Shown piece by piece: positions 1-9,780 of a stretch of 64,000 nt of DNA. The notes below the pieces were generated by a model, which had not been told where the DNA came from, searched no databases, and saw only the letters and a program-made list of their open reading frames with translations. Within the stretch, counting starts at the first letter, position 1. Every line of letters begins with the position of its first letter. A program made the position numbers and the translations under genes. Source of the stretch: Vibrio pelagius (GTDB lineage Bacteria > Pseudomonadota > Gammaproteobacteria > Enterobacterales > Vibrionaceae); the NCBI RefSeq assembly GCF_024347575.1, contig NZ_AP025503.1, positions 558,001 through 622,000 of the forward strand, written 5' to 3'.

Positions 1-2
1 AA

Positions 3-2336
3 ACAACAAACAAGTTGGTTGCGGTGATTGAATCGGCACTTAAACATGGTGAAGCGGAATCTCAAATCAAAGAGATAGAGTCCTCTTTTTTAGCTCTATT
101 TTCTGATATTAAAGCGTTGGTTCCGGGCATAGACGGCTCGGCGTTCCAAGAGCAAGTGGATACATCACTGACTCAACTGCGTCAGTTTGTAAATGGTATT
201 GATCTATTAGGCATGTGTCCTAATCATGTGAACGCACGCATCATCAGCAAAGGTGAGCGTATCTCCATCCAGCTGATGAAGGCTGTACTAGAAGCAAAAG
301 GTCAGCCAGCGAATCTTATCGACCCGGTTCAGTACCTGTATGCGAAAGGCGATCATCTAGAGGCGATGGTTGATGTTGATGTCTCTACACAGAACTTCCG
401 TCAAAATCCTCTTCCTCAAGGACACGTTAACATCATGCCTGGCTTTACTGCCGGCAATGACAAAGGTGAACTAGTTACGCTGGGTCGAAATGGTTCTGAC
501 TACTCAGCAGCGGTATTGGCAGCGTGTCTGCGTGCTGATTGTTGTGAGATCTGGACTGATGTAGACGGCGTTTATAACTGTGACCCTCGTCTTGTTGATG
601 ATGCTCGTCTTCTTAAGTCATTGAGCTACCAAGAAGCGATGGAGCTTTCATACTTTGGTGCTTCTGTTCTTCACCCGAAAACGATCGCACCAATTGCTCA
701 GTTCCACATTCCTTGCCTGATCAAAAACAGCTTTAACCCTCAAGGTGCGGGCACACTGATTGGCCAAGACACTGGTGAAGACAACCTAGCGATCAAAGGC
801 ATCACTACGCTTAGTGACTTAACAATGGTTAACGTTTCAGGCCCAGGTATGAAGGGCATGGTTGGCATGGCGAGCCGCGTATTCGGTGCAATGTCTTCTG
901 CTGGCGTTTCAATTGTTCTTATTACTCAGTCTTCATCTGAGTACAGCATCAGCTTCTGTATCGAATCTGCAGATAAGCAGAAAGCACAACAAGTGTTGTC
1001 TGAAGCGTTTGAACTTGAACTGAAAGATGGCCTACTTGAGCCAGTAGAGTTCATGGATGACGTAGCTATCGTAACACTGGTTGGTGACGGCATGCGTACT
1101 TCACGCGGTGTTGCTTCTCAATTCTTCTCTTCACTGGCAGAAGTGAACGTAAACATCGTGGCGATCGCACAAGGCTCTTCTGAGCGAGCAATCTCAGCAG
1201 TGATTCCTGAAGATAAAATCTCTGAGGCGATCAAAGCGTGTCACGAAAATCTATTCAACTCTAAGCACTTCCTTGATGTCTTCGTTGTCGGTGTTGGCGG
1301 CGTTGGTGGCGAGCTGGTGGATCAGATCAAGCGTCAGCAAGGTAAATTGGCAGAGAAAGGCATTGTTATCCGCGTATGTGGTTTAGCAAACAGTAAAGGT
1401 CTACTGCTTGATAGTGAAGGTCTACCACTGGAGCACTGGCGTGATCGCATGAACAGTGCAACCGAAGAGTTCAGTCTTCCTCGAATTGCGGCTTTGGTTC
1501 AGCGTAACCACATCATCAACCCAGTACTGGTTGATTGTACGTCGAGTGAAGCGATTGCAAATCAGTATGCCGATTTCCTAGCAGCAGGCTTCCACGTTGT
1601 TACACCGAATAAGAAAGCAAACACAGCAAGCATGGCGTACTACCATCAGCTTCGTGAAGTGGCACGCAACTCACGTCGTAAGCTGATGTACGAGACAACG
1701 GTCGGTGCTGGCCTTCCGGTTATCGAGAACTTGCAGAACCTTATCTCTGCGGGTGATGAACTTGAGAAATTTAACGGCATCCTATCGGGCTCTCTATCTT
1801 ACATATTCGGTAAGCTTGATGAAGGTATGACTCTGAGCCAAGCAACTAATATTGCGAAAGATAACGGCTTTACAGAACCTGACCCACGTGACGATCTATC
1901 GGGCATGGATGTGGCGCGTAAGCTACTTATCTTGGCGCGTGAAGCAGGTATGGCATTAGAGCTTGAAGACGTAGAAGTTGACCAAGCACTGCCACCAGGT
2001 TTTGATGATTCAGGTAGCGTAGAAGAGTTCATGGCGCGTCTACCAGAAGCGGATGCTTACTTCCAAGAGCAGTCAGCAAAAGCGGCTGAAGAAGGCAAAG
2101 TGCTGCGTTATGTCGGCGAAATTGCCGATGGTAAATGTAAGGTGCGCATCGCTGCAGTTGATGGCGATGACCCAATGTTCAAGATTAAAGATGGTGAGAA
2201 CGCGCTGGCATTCTATAGCCGTTACTACCAACCAATCCCACTAGTACTGCGTGGTTACGGTGCGGGTACTGAGGTAACAGCAGCAGGTGTATTCTCTGAT
2301 GTAATGCGTACCCTTGGCTGGAAATTAGGAGTATAA
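3..2336 (+). CDS. thrA: Bifunctional aspartokinase I / homoserine dehydrogenase I (5' end outside window)
   Basis: This enzyme catalyses the first and third steps of threonine synthesis: phosphorylation of aspartate, and NAD(P)H-dependent reduction of aspartate semialdehyde to homoserine. The reading frame is open from base 3, and about 777 codons are visible. The E. coli protein has 820 residues, so roughly 45 N-terminal residues lie upstream of the window. The kinase motif [20 protein letters not shown] lies near bases 440-500, tandem ACT regulatory segments span about 820-1240, and the Rossmann motif VVGVGGVGG of the dehydrogenase lies at about 1285. The gene ends two bases before thrB and belongs to the thrABC operon. 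Any threonine attenuator would be outside the window. Confidence 0.97.
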   Translation, partial: TTNKLVAVIESALKHGEAESQIKEIESSFLALFSDIKALVPGIDGSAFQEQVDTSLTQLRQFVNGIDLLGMCPNHVNARIISKGERISIQLMKAVLEAKGQPANLIDPVQYLYAKGDHLEAMVDVDVSTQNFRQNPLPQGHVNIMPGFTAGNDKGELVTLGRNGSDYSAAVLAACLRADCCEIWTDVDGVYNCDPRLVDDARLLKSLSYQEAMELSYFGASVLHPKTIAPIAQFHIPCLIKNSFNPQGAGTLIGQDTGEDNLAIKGITTLSDLTMVNVSGPGMKGMVGMASRVFGAMSSAGVSIVLITQSSSEYSISFCIESADKQKAQQVLSEAFELELKDGLLEPVEFMDDVAIVTLVGDGMRTSRGVASQFFSSLAEVNVNIVAIAQGSSERAISAVIPEDKISEAIKACHENLFNSKHFLDVFVVGVGGVGGELVDQIKRQQGKLAEKGIVIRVCGLANSKGLLLDSEGLPLEHWRDRMNSATEEFSLPRIAALVQRNHIINPVLVDCTSSEAIANQYADFLAAGFHVVTPNKKANTASMAYYHQLREVARNSRRKLMYETTVGAGLPVIENLQNLISAGDELEKFNGILSGSLSYIFGKLDEGMTLSQATNIAKDNGFTEPDPRDDLSGMDVARKLLILAREAGMALELEDVEVDQALPPGFDDSGSVEEFMARLPEADAYFQEQSAKAAEEGKVLRYVGEIADGKCKVRIAAVDGDDPMFKIKDGENALAFYSRYYQPIPLVLRGYGAGTEVTAAGVFSDVMRTLGWKLGV

Positions 2337-2338
2337 GA

Positions 2339-3310
2339 ATGAGTTCAAGTGATATGGATGTTGTAGTTTATGCTCCAGCTTCAATCGGTAACGTCAGCGT
2401 TGGTTTTGATGTCCTTGGTGCAGCAGTGTCGCCTATCGATGGCACACTGCTTGGTGACCGAGTGATGGTGAAAGCAGGTGATGAACCATTCTCTCTAAAA
2501 ACGGCAGGCAGCTTTGTTTCTAAGCTGCCAACAGAAGCAAAAGAGAACATTGTTTACGATTGTTGGACAGTGTTTGCTCGTGAAATCGATAAGAAGGGTG
2601 TTGCTCTTAAACCACTAGAGATGACGCTAGAAAAGAACATGCCGATTGGCTCTGGTTTGGGTTCAAGTGCATGTTCGATTGTTGCCGCACTGGATGCCTT
2701 GAACCGTTTCCATGGTCAGCCGCTAGACGAAACTGAATTGCTTGCGCTGATGGGGGAAATGGAAGGCAAGATTTCAGGTGGCGTTCACTACGATAACGTG
2801 GCTCCATGTTACCTTGGTGGCGTGCAATTGATGCTGGAAGAGCTGGGTATTATCAGCCAAGAGGTGCCTTGCTTTGATGATTGGTACTGGGTAATGGCGT
2901 ATCCGGGGATTAAGGTATCGACGGCGGAAGCGCGAGAGATCCTACCATCTCAATACCGTCGCCAAGATATCATTGCTCATGGTCGTCACCTTGCTGGCTT
3001 TATTCACGCTTGCCACTCTGGTCAGCCAGAGCTTGCCGCAAAAATGATCAAAGACGTGATCGCAGAACCATATCGTGAGAAACTGCTACCAGGTTTTGCT
3101 GACGCTCGTAAATATGCGTTGTCAGCGGGAGCGCTTGCAACGGGAATCTCCGGCAGCGGTCCGACCTTATTTAGCATTTGCAAAGAAAAAGATGTCGCTG
3201 AGCGTGTTGCACGCTGGCTAGAACAAAATTACGTACAAAATGAAGAAGGATTCGTCCATGTTTGTCGTTTGGACAAGCAAGGCTCGATCGTTACAGGAAG
3301 TGAGTTATGA
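2339..3310 (+). CDS. thrB: Homoserine kinase
   Basis: This is a GHMP-family kinase that phosphorylates homoserine, the fourth step of threonine synthesis. The glycine-rich ATP-binding motif [12 protein letters not shown] is near residue 101, and a second glycine-rich segment [10 protein letters not shown] is near the C-terminus. The first ATG has a good GGAG eight bases upstream, so I prefer it to the ATG five codons later, giving 323 residues (310 in E. coli). It starts two bases after the thrA stop, and its TGA overlaps the thrC ATG, which suggests translational coupling. Confidence 0.96.
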   Translation: MSSSDMDVVVYAPASIGNVSVGFDVLGAAVSPIDGTLLGDRVMVKAGDEPFSLKTAGSFVSKLPTEAKENIVYDCWTVFAREIDKKGVALKPLEMTLEKNMPIGSGLGSSACSIVAALDALNRFHGQPLDETELLALMGEMEGKISGGVHYDNVAPCYLGGVQLMLEELGIISQEVPCFDDWYWVMAYPGIKVSTAEAREILPSQYRRQDIIAHGRHLAGFIHACHSGQPELAAKMIKDVIAEPYREKLLPGFADARKYALSAGALATGISGSGPTLFSICKEKDVAERVARWLEQNYVQNEEGFVHVCRLDKQGSIVTGSEL

Positions 3311-4590
3311 AGCTGTACAACATCAAAGAAAATGATGAACAAGTCTCTTTTGGCCAAGCCGTTCGCCAAGGTCTAGGTCGTAACCAAGGTCTATTTTTTC
3401 CATCAGAGCTACCAAAGTTTGATGATATCGATGCACTACTTGCAGAGGACTTTGTCCCTCGTAGCGCAAAGATCCTATCGGCACTGATTGGTGATGAACT
3501 GCCAAAAGAGCAGATCGATCAAATGGTAGATGCAGCATTCCAATTCCCTGCACCTATCAACCAAGTGAAAGATGGTGTTTACGCACTTGAGTTGTTCCAT
3601 GGTCCAACGCTGGCGTTTAAAGATTTTGGTGGCCGCTTTATGGCGCAGTCTCTGGCAGCTGTTTCAGACGGCGGCAAGATCACCATCCTCACGGCGACAT
3701 CAGGTGATACAGGCGCAGCTGTTGCGCACGCGTTCTACGGTATGGAAGACATCAACGTTGTAATTCTTTACCCGAAAGGCAAGATCAGCCCACTGCAAGA
3801 GAAGCTGTTCTGTACACTAGGTAAAAACATCCATACTGTTGCTATCGACGGTGACTTCGATGCGTGTCAGGCACTGGTTAAGCAAGCATTTGATGACGCA
3901 GCACTGCGTGAAGAGATCGGGCTGAACTCAGCGAACTCTATCAACATCAGTCGTCTAATGGCGCAGATCTGTTACTACTTCGAAGCGGCTTCTCAGCTGA
4001 CTAAAGAGCAGCGTGAAAACTTAGTGGTTTCAGTACCAAGCGGTAACTTCGGTAACCTAACTGCAGGTCTATTGGCAAAAGCGTTAGGTCTACCAGTTAA
4101 GCGTTTCATCGCTGCGACCAATGAAAATGACACAGTGCCACGTTACTTAGAAACTGGCGAGTGGGATCCAAAGCCGACTGTTGCAACCACATCAAACGCA
4201 ATGGATGTGAGCCAACCGAACAACTGGCCTCGTATCGAAGAGCTTTGCCAACTGAAAGGTTGGGGCTTGGATACACTGGGTAAAGGTAAAGTATCTGATG
4301 AGCAGAGCGCAGAATCAGTACGTGACCTAAAAGCACAAGGCTACCTATGTGAACCACACGGTGCTATCGCTTATCGTCTACTAGACGAGCAGTTGCAAGA
4401 GGGTGAAACAGGCCTGTTCTTATGTACGGCTCACCCGGCTAAATTCAAAGAAGTGGTTGATGACATTCTAGGTTCAGACATCGATCTACCAGGTCCGCTA
4501 GCGAAACACGCTGCGATGGAGCTACTGTCTGAAGATCTTGCGAATGACTTTGATGCTCTTAAAGAGGTACTGCGTCGAGTTCAGCCATAG
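3307..4590 (+). CDS. thrC: Threonine synthase
   Basis: This PLP enzyme converts O-phosphohomoserine to threonine, the last step of the pathway. The Schiff-base lysine lies in [14 protein letters not shown] near residue 107, and the phosphate-binding segment [13 protein letters not shown] follows. At 427 residues it is the usual length for the gamma-proteobacterial enzyme. Its ATG overlaps the thrB stop by four bases. A stem-loop with a T-run follows about 60 bases after the stop and should end the operon. Confidence 0.97.
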   Translation: MKLYNIKENDEQVSFGQAVRQGLGRNQGLFFPSELPKFDDIDALLAEDFVPRSAKILSALIGDELPKEQIDQMVDAAFQFPAPINQVKDGVYALELFHGPTLAFKDFGGRFMAQSLAAVSDGGKITILTATSGDTGAAVAHAFYGMEDINVVILYPKGKISPLQEKLFCTLGKNIHTVAIDGDFDACQALVKQAFDDAALREEIGLNSANSINISRLMAQICYYFEAASQLTKEQRENLVVSVPSGNFGNLTAGLLAKALGLPVKRFIAATNENDTVPRYLETGEWDPKPTVATTSNAMDVSQPNNWPRIEELCQLKGWGLDTLGKGKVSDEQSAESVRDLKAQGYLCEPHGAIAYRLLDEQLQEGETGLFLCTAHPAKFKEVVDDILGSDIDLPGPLAKHAAMELLSEDLANDFDALKEVLRRVQP

Positions 4591-4647
4591 TTCTGAATAC
4601 GCCAATTCTGATATGACAAACCGATGACGGTTTTGTTAGATTAAACG

Positions 4648-4680
4648 AAAAGGTGAGTGCCATGGGTATTCACCTTTTTT
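4648..4680 (+). terminator. Rho-independent terminator after thrC
   Basis: A nine-base stem (AAAAGGTGA / TCACCTTTT) with a 13-base loop runs into six T residues. It lies between thrC and the next gene, so a GTG at 4653 inside it is not a credible start for that gene. Confidence 0.75.
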
Positions 4681-4706
4681 ATTGGCTATGGATACGAGGA
4701 GAAGGT

Positions 4707-5366
4707 ATGCACTTTTTAGTGTTTCTAGGCTCAGTACGAGAAAGCACGCCACCGAAACCAGCACGAGTGGGGGAGCGAGTCAGTCAGGCGTGTTTGAAGC
4801 TGCTGAATAAAACTTACCCTGAGCACACGGTGGAGATCATCGACCCTCTTGATTATGAGCTTGGGCCGATATTCAAGCCGGAGTTTTCTTACCGACGCTC
4901 CCAGGTGCCAGCTTCGTTAAGCGAGTTAGCGGAGAAGATAAAACAAGCTGATGGTTATGTGATGGTGAGTCCTGAATACAATCACTCGATGAGCCCAGCA
5001 CTAGCAAACATTCTGAATCATTTTGGGAGTTCGCTGTTTTCTTATAAACCGAGTGCGATAGTGACCTATTCTGCGGGGCAGTGGGGAGGCGCTCGCGCGG
5101 CGGTATCGATGAGAACCTTCTTATCAGAGCTAGGGTGTTTACCCGTGTCTGCGATGATTCATCTACCTAGAGCGCAGCAAGTATTCAATGAAGAGGGAAG
5201 TGTGGCGGATGTTTCAGATCAGGAACAATGGGATGAATACATGAATCGAACTCTGCACCAGTTGGTGTGGTGGGCAGAAGGGGCTGCTCAGCAGCGAGAT
5301 AAACTCGACCCTACCACGTTAGCCAAAGCGTTTCGCAAAGATCCTTCCCAAAGGAATGCGCCGTAA
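4707..5366 (+). CDS. NADPH-dependent FMN reductase family protein
   Basis: This is a 219-residue flavodoxin-fold flavin reductase of the NADPH-dependent FMN reductase family. The N-terminal phosphate loop reads FLGSVRES, and the family motif SPEYNHSMSPALANILNHF lies near residue 88. The reading frame extends back to a GTG at 4653, but that codon is inside the thr terminator. The ATG at 4707 follows a strong GAGGAGAAGG and starts at the conserved MHFLVFLGS. The physiological substrate is unknown. The gene stands alone between two terminators. Confidence 0.85.
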   Translation: MHFLVFLGSVRESTPPKPARVGERVSQACLKLLNKTYPEHTVEIIDPLDYELGPIFKPEFSYRRSQVPASLSELAEKIKQADGYVMVSPEYNHSMSPALANILNHFGSSLFSYKPSAIVTYSAGQWGGARAAVSMRTFLSELGCLPVSAMIHLPRAQQVFNEEGSVADVSDQEQWDEYMNRTLHQLVWWAEGAAQQRDKLDPTTLAKAFRKDPSQRNAP

Positions 5367-5377
5367 ATGATAGACAT

Positions 5378-5412
5378 AAAAAAAGCTTGGTCAGTAATGA
5401 CCAAGCTTTTTA
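5378..5412. terminator. Bidirectional terminator
   Basis: A perfect 13-bp stem (AAAAGCTTGGTCA / TGACCAAGCTTTT) with the loop GTAA is flanked by A-run and T-run. It lies between the convergent FMN reductase gene and grcA and can serve both. Confidence 0.88.
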
Positions 5413-5437
5413 AATTTGGTTACGCTTAAGCTCTAAA

Positions 5438-5815
5438 TTATAGAGACTCAGTGAACGTACGTGCGATAACATCACGTTGCTGTTCAGTCGTTAGCGAGTT
5501 GAAACGTACAGCGTAGCCCGATACACGGATAGTTAGCTGAGGGTAGTTCTCTGGGTGAGCAACTGCGTCTTCTAGCGTTTCGCGCTTAAGAACGTTTACG
5601 TTTAGGTGTTGACCACCTTCAATGCGAGGTGCAGTTTCGATTGCAACTTCACGGCTCTCGTACTCACCTAGATCAGCAGCTGGGATAACTTGGTCAGCTT
5701 CGAAACCAGCAGTTGCTGCAACACAACGCGCTTCGTTCTTTTCGCTATCTAGTAGCCAGATTGAGTTAAGTAGTTCGTCGTTTGCTGCTTTAGTAATTTG
5801 AATACCTTGGATCAT
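5438..5815 (-). CDS. grcA: Autonomous glycyl radical cofactor
   Basis: This small (125 residues) spare glycyl-radical subunit restores oxygen-damaged pyruvate formate-lyase. The radical glycine is in the C-terminal motif [10 protein letters not shown], and the sequence closely follows E. coli YfiD, from [12 protein letters not shown] to ARTFTESL. The open frame starts one codon earlier at a GTG, but the ATG at 5815 matches the family start and sits behind AGGAG. Two FNR-type sites lie upstream with the spacing reported for E. coli yfiD, so induction under oxygen limitation is expected. Confidence 0.96.
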   Translation of the reverse strand: MIQGIQITKAANDELLNSIWLLDSEKNEARCVAATAGFEADQVIPAADLGEYESREVAIETAPRIEGGQHLNVNVLKRETLEDAVAHPENYPQLTIRVSGYAVRFNSLTTEQQRDVIARTFTESL

Positions 5816-5914
5816 CACTATCTCCTAGTCCACTGAATGTGGTTTGATTTATGGTGTTAACTTTCGAATTTTGTTGAGCTGGCTTATATATACCTATTTT
5901 TAATTAGCTTAATA

Positions 5915-5928
5915 TTGATTTAAGTCAA
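5915..5928 (-). promoter_or_regulatory. Promoter-proximal FNR site of grcA
   Basis: TTGATTTAAGTCAA matches nine of ten defined bases of the FNR consensus TTGAT-N4-ATCAA. A TATATA-type -10 lies at about 5885-5892 on the minus strand. If the site is centred at -40.5, transcription would start near 5881, which fits a class II FNR promoter. Confidence 0.7.
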
Positions 5929-5967
5929 AAAACAACCAAAAACCTTAATTTCTTAATGGTAATTGTT

Positions 5968-5981
5968 TTGAGTTAAATCAA
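5968..5981 (-). promoter_or_regulatory. Distal FNR site of grcA
   Basis: TTGAGTTAAATCAA also matches nine of ten defined FNR bases. Its centre is exactly 53 bp upstream of the proximal site. As I recall, the E. coli yfiD promoter has FNR sites at -40.5 and -93.5, which is the same 53-bp spacing. Confidence 0.65.
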
Positions 5982-6043
5982 TAAAAGCTTTGAAAACAAT
6001 GTAGTTACAAAATATTTTAAACTATAAAAAATATTTAACGGAA

Positions 6044-6071
6044 ATTTTTGTTGTAAATTTACTACAAAAAT
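6044..6071. promoter_or_regulatory. 28-bp near-perfect palindrome between grcA and nfo
   Basis: Both arms read inward as ATTTTTGT-GTAAA, with a single T/T mismatch at one symmetric position. It lies 72 bases upstream of the nfo start and well upstream of the grcA promoter. It has no T-run in either direction that would make it a terminator. An operator for nfo is the simplest reading; the regulator is unknown. Confidence 0.4.
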
Positions 6072-6142
6072 AGTGCTTTTATTGAACTGATGTGGATATA
6101 AACAAGTATTTATCCGTCATTCTGTAAGTGTGAAGTGATTTA

Positions 6143-7048
6143 ATGACAAACAGTAATTCTCTAGCGAAAAATACCTCAAACTCTCGCCAAAAATTCATCG
6201 GTGCTCATGTTTCTGCGGCTGGAGGTGTCGATCAAGCTCCGATGCGCGCACGTGAAATTGGTGCCAACGCATTTGCGCTATTTACTAAGAATCAGAGGCA
6301 GTGGGCGGCAAAGCCATTGGAGCCCAAAAACATCAGTGCATTCAAAGCCAACTGCAAGATGTTGGGTTTTGGTGCGGAGCACATTCTTCCTCACGATTCT
6401 TATTTGATTAACCTAGGTGCCCCAGAAGAGGAGAAGCTCGAAAAGTCTCGCGCGGCGTTTATTGACGAGATGGAGCGTTGTAACCAACTTGGTCTGACGC
6501 TGCTTAATTTCCATCCTGGGAGTCATTTAAAGAAAATGTCTGAAAGTGACTGTTTGGCGCGCATCGCGGAGTCTATCAATATTGCTCATCGCGCGGTGCC
6601 CAATGTGATCGCTGTGATTGAAAATACGTCTGGGCAAGGGACTAATTTAGGTTGGAAGTTTGAGCATCTAGCGGAAATCATCGATCAAGTTGAAGATAAA
6701 GCTCGAGTGGGTGTTTGTTTAGATACTTGCCACACCTTTACTGCAGGTTACGACCTGAGAACCAAAGAAGCCTGTGAAGCGACCTTTGCTGAGTTCGATC
6801 GTATTGTTGGTATGCACTATCTAAGAGCAATGCACATCAATGATTCAAAAGCTGAGTTCGCAAGTCGTGTCGATCGACACCATTCGCTAGGACAAGGTGA
6901 AATTGGTTGGACGTGTTTCGAGTATATCGCGAGTGATTCGCGCTTCGATAACATGCCGCTGATTCTCGAAACGATCGATTCTTCGATTTGGAAAGAGGAA
7001 ATTCAACAACTTAGAATGTATCACCACGCGTCTGTGAACGCAGAGTGA
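6143..7048 (+). CDS. nfo: Endonuclease IV (AP endonuclease)
   Basis: This zinc enzyme cleaves DNA 5' to abasic sites in base-excision repair. Family motifs are clear: [11 protein letters not shown] at the N-terminus, [31 protein letters not shown] and HINDSKAEF, which carry the His, Asp and Glu metal ligands. The 301-residue product has about 15 extra N-terminal residues relative to the 285-residue E. coli enzyme. A later start at about 6191 cannot be excluded because no strong SD precedes the ATG used here. Confidence 0.95.
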   Translation: MTNSNSLAKNTSNSRQKFIGAHVSAAGGVDQAPMRAREIGANAFALFTKNQRQWAAKPLEPKNISAFKANCKMLGFGAEHILPHDSYLINLGAPEEEKLEKSRAAFIDEMERCNQLGLTLLNFHPGSHLKKMSESDCLARIAESINIAHRAVPNVIAVIENTSGQGTNLGWKFEHLAEIIDQVEDKARVGVCLDTCHTFTAGYDLRTKEACEATFAEFDRIVGMHYLRAMHINDSKAEFASRVDRHHSLGQGEIGWTCFEYIASDSRFDNMPLILETIDSSIWKEEIQQLRMYHHASVNAE

Positions 7049-7162
7049 TCATTGAGTACAGTAAACCTTAAAAAAACTATGGCTAAATGAGGTTGTTGGC
7101 ACCTTTCTTTCATAGTGTTTAATGAATATGTATTTCACTATGTAATAGAGGAGGGTGCCATT

Positions 7163-7297
7163 ATGTATTCGACCACTTACACACCTAAAGCTAATCTTCA
7201 TGTTTCGACGATTCATGCGACCCCACGTTTGCCGACTCCAAATCGTCATATTCACAGTCACGGTCATCATCGAACGCCTCAGAAAGGTCAATCGTGA
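7163..7297 (+). CDS. Small His-rich protein, unrecognised
   Basis: This 44-codon ORF is preceded by a very strong SD (GAGGAGGG at 7148-7155) with seven-base spacing to the ATG. The product is basic and carries seven histidines, five of them in the cluster HIHSHGHH at residues 29-36, which could bind metal. It has no predicted signal peptide or membrane segment. I do not recognise a family. A long inverted repeat with a T-run follows at 7368-7429 and could end its transcript. The ORF is real-looking by SD and position, but its function is unknown. Confidence 0.5.
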   Translation: MYSTTYTPKANLHVSTIHATPRLPTPNRHIHSHGHHRTPQKGQS

Positions 7298-7367
7298 TTC
7301 CCTTCTTTTTATTCAGCGGTGAGTATCGATGAATCTCTATCTGCGAATTTGGACAATGATGTTTATT

Positions 7368-7429
7368 AATAGCGGTATGAGGTATAACTAGGCTTTACAG
7401 TCACAGTTATCACTTATACCGCTATTTTT
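7368..7429 (+). terminator. Long stem-loop upstream of ung
   Basis: Eleven perfectly paired bases (AATAGCGGTAT / ATACCGCTATT) enclose a 37-base loop with an inner ATAAC/GTTAT pairing. Five T residues overlap and follow the 3' arm. It may terminate the His-rich ORF transcript, or be a structured leader. Confidence 0.5.
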
Positions 7430-7493
7430 ATCTGAGCAACTCGCTTGTGTCATTTACTAGCGTTACTGAGTGACATCGTTCGGGAGCAATTCA

Positions 7494-8174
7494 ATGAGTT
7501 CGTCGCAGACTTGGCAAGAGATTATTCGTCAGCAACAGAGCCAAGCTTACTTTCACCACATCAACGACTTTGTAGAAAAGCAAAGACGGGATGGTAAGGT
7601 CATCTATCCACCCCAAGATCAGGTATTCAGCGCCTTTGATATGACGCCCTTTGAGGATGTGCGTGTGGTGATTCTGGGGCAAGATCCCTATCACGGTGCT
7701 CAACAGGCACATGGTTTGGCCTTTTCTGTACTGCCAGGAGTTAAGATCCCGCCTTCTCTGCGTAACATGTATAAAGAACTTGCCGATGATATTGAGGATT
7801 TTGAGCCACCCTCACACGGTTATCTTGAGTCATGGGCAAAGCAGGGCGTGTTGATGCTCAATACTGTACTCACTGTCGAAGAGGGCAAGGCGCACTCGCA
7901 TGCTAAATGTGGCTGGGAGACGTTTACCGATCATATCATTGCGCAGCTTAATGAACGCAATGAGCCGATTATCTTTTTATTGTGGGGCGCGCATGCCCAG
8001 AAGAAAGGGCAAACTATTGACGAAAGTAAGCATTTTGTCTTGAACGCTCCACACCCATCGCCGCTTTCTGCACGACGTGGCTTTTTGGGCTGTAAGCACT
8101 TTTCTCGAACTAATGAACTATTGAAGTCTCAAAATTTGTCTGTGATTGACTGGCGTTTACCTTTCGAAGTCTAA
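7494..8174 (+). CDS. ung: Uracil-DNA glycosylase
   Basis: This family 1 UDG removes uracil from DNA. The water-activating motif GQDPYHG is near residue 61, and the DNA-intercalation motif HPSPLSA is near residue 187. An in-frame GTG lies 24 bases upstream, but the ATG at 7494 has GGGAG in front and gives 226 residues, the usual length. It is close to nfo, another base-excision-repair gene, but a small ORF and a stem-loop lie between them, so separate transcription is likely. Confidence 0.96.
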   Translation: MSSSQTWQEIIRQQQSQAYFHHINDFVEKQRRDGKVIYPPQDQVFSAFDMTPFEDVRVVILGQDPYHGAQQAHGLAFSVLPGVKIPPSLRNMYKELADDIEDFEPPSHGYLESWAKQGVLMLNTVLTVEEGKAHSHAKCGWETFTDHIIAQLNERNEPIIFLLWGAHAQKKGQTIDESKHFVLNAPHPSPLSARRGFLGCKHFSRTNELLKSQNLSVIDWRLPFEV

Positions 8175-8261
8175 AGTTGATGGTTTTCTGAGCAGCGTCA
8201 AACCTAACTCTCCTATCATCATATACACTTATAAAGAGTAGGTGTAATGGAGTGCAATACT

Positions 8262-8813
8262 ATGATGATTGAAAGGATAAGAAGAGAGCATGGTTACATG
8301 GCTCGTCTGCTCATGATCTTAAAGACAAAACTTGAGCTTCTACAGAAAGAGCGAGCGATAAACTACAGCTTAGTGGCGGAAGTGGTGCACTATTTAATGA
8401 ACCACTCAGATAAAGTGCATCATCCTAAAGAAGACATTATCTATCGTCACTATTTAAAACATTACGGTAAACAGCAGGCCATCGAAGATCTGGAACTTGA
8501 ACATCAGCTGTTGGCGGAGAAGACCGCTGACTTCTTAGATGTGGTTGAGATGATTCTTCAAGATGCGGTAGTTCCTCAGCAGGTGTTTATTGATCAGCTC
8601 GCTGCATTCATTGAAGCGCAGCGAAAGCATATGGAGTATGAAGAGAAAGTTATTTTACCGATCATTGTCGGGGCTTTTTCGGTACAAGACTGGCGCAGTG
8701 TTGAAGAGCTTTGGCAACAGCCAGAGGATGATCCTGTATTCGGTGACACGATTGCCGACCAATACCGTCAGCTTGCCACTCGAGTTCGTCAAAGTGAACA
8801 GGAGTGTGTGTAG
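8262..8813 (+). CDS. Hemerythrin HHE domain protein
   Basis: This alpha-helical di-iron-type domain protein has the expected spread of ligands: His in RIRREHG, HHPKEDIIYRH, LELEHQLL and HMEYEEKVILP. Such domains bind oxygen or nitric oxide, or serve iron storage or repair; which applies here is not shown by sequence. I chose the ATG at 8262 because GGAG lies nine bases upstream and MMIERIRREHG is a plausible start. An ATG at 8247 in frame would add five residues. A terminator follows. Confidence 0.85.
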   Translation: MMIERIRREHGYMARLLMILKTKLELLQKERAINYSLVAEVVHYLMNHSDKVHHPKEDIIYRHYLKHYGKQQAIEDLELEHQLLAEKTADFLDVVEMILQDAVVPQQVFIDQLAAFIEAQRKHMEYEEKVILPIIVGAFSVQDWRSVEELWQQPEDDPVFGDTIADQYRQLATRVRQSEQECV

Positions 8814-8841
8814 CTCTATATATTGGTAGTATCAAAACAAA

Positions 8842-8868
8842 AGGCACCCGGTTGGGTGCCTATATTTT
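8842..8868. terminator. Terminator after hemerythrin gene
   Basis: The stem AGGCACCC / GGGTGCCT with loop GGTT is followed by TATATTTT, with an A-rich 5' flank. It separates the gene from the convergent DUF3545-like gene. Confidence 0.8.
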
Positions 8869-8882
8869 ATCTATCGTATCTA

Positions 8883-9071
8883 TTAAAGCTTAATGTCGTC
8901 GAGGTCGAAATCTAGACCAAGATTCATATCCATGAGTTCTTTTTGAAGGCGTCGACGATCGTTAATCTCCTCAATCTCACGCCACTTGCGTTTTAGAGGT
9001 TTTGAGCGCCCTTTCTGTGTTGCACGAGGTAGATCAAGTTCTGTGATTTCATCGTATTGAAAGTTATCCAT
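8883..9071 (-). CDS. Small DUF3545-like protein
   Basis: This 62-residue charged, soluble protein has a basic centre (SKPLKRKWREIEEINDRRR) and an acidic C-terminus. The KRKWREIE core resembles the DUF3545 family of short proteins in Vibrio and Shewanella, as far as I can recall. A strong AAGGAG precedes the ATG. A small AGTCC-TTTC-GGACT hairpin at 9097-9110 lies in its leader. Function unknown. Confidence 0.75.
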   Translation of the reverse strand: MDNFQYDEITELDLPRATQKGRSKPLKRKWREIEEINDRRRLQKELMDMNLGLDFDLDDIKL

Positions 9072-9780
9072 AAGCTATATCTCCTTCCGTGGGAATAGTC
9101 CTTTCGGACTCATTAAATACCATAGTTAACGCCACCATAACTTTGATTTGTTTCTCATTTGTTTCATATTCATGAAGGTTTCGTGTGGTTTTTTGACTTA
9201 CCATCACACATGCGGCCTATATTTGTGTTCAAAAAGTAGGCAAACAAACTTAGGGAAACGATTAAATTCACTCTCTACGAATGTTAATTCATTGTGCGAA
9301 GCTTATGCTCCTTTTGTCACAATGCAACTAAACACATATCTAAAGGATGAGTGGGTGTTTTACTTGATACTTCCAAAAACGGTGATTGTTCACTATACCT
9401 TGTAAAGCCTAGCCTGACGGTTAATTTATGGAGTTTCGTGCGGGATAAGGTGAGATAGGGTCCATTGTTGTGCTTATGTCCCGATAATGTGACTTTTATG
9501 AGGTGTTGTTGTTGCGGTTTGTGTTAATAAAAGGTGTCTTTTTAGTGAAATGTCACTTTAATATAATACCTTGTGCATATTGATTTTTGCCAAATCTCGC
9601 TGCATTATCCGCCCGTCAAAAATACACTGATACGTAAAATGGATGCATGAAGCGACATTTACATTCTCAATCGCCGCAAGAACATAACAATGAATGCTGA
9701 CACTACATTGACAGAAGCATAGGCGATCAAGAGGAAGGCTAGGAAGCATGATCAGTGCTTAAACTCAATACGAGGTTCAC
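9072..9780. other. 700-bp non-coding gap upstream of AGCS symporter
   Basis: Neither strand has a credible coding frame here. An exact TATAAT at 9562-9567 could start a transcript near 9574, leaving a leader of about 200 bases before the symporter. I looked for the conserved glycine-riboswitch core (GGAGAG, CACCGAAG, CAGG.AAAAGGAC), because riboswitches precede some Vibrio symporters, and did not find it. ATCGCC (9669) and GGCGAT (9722) could pair over a long loop. Confidence 0.4.

Noticed and set aside
4653..4706. GTG start adding 18 residues to the FMN reductase
   Set aside because: The codon lies inside the thr terminator stem; the ATG at 4707 has a strong SD and matches the family start.
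9148..9405. 85-codon plus-strand ORF in the gap before the AGCS symporter
   Set aside because: It has no SD, Cys- and aromatic-rich composition unlike neighbours, no recognisable family, and lies in AT-rich non-coding DNA.
9421..9780. Glycine riboswitch before the AGCS symporter
   Set aside because: The conserved aptamer core sequences were searched for by eye and not found.
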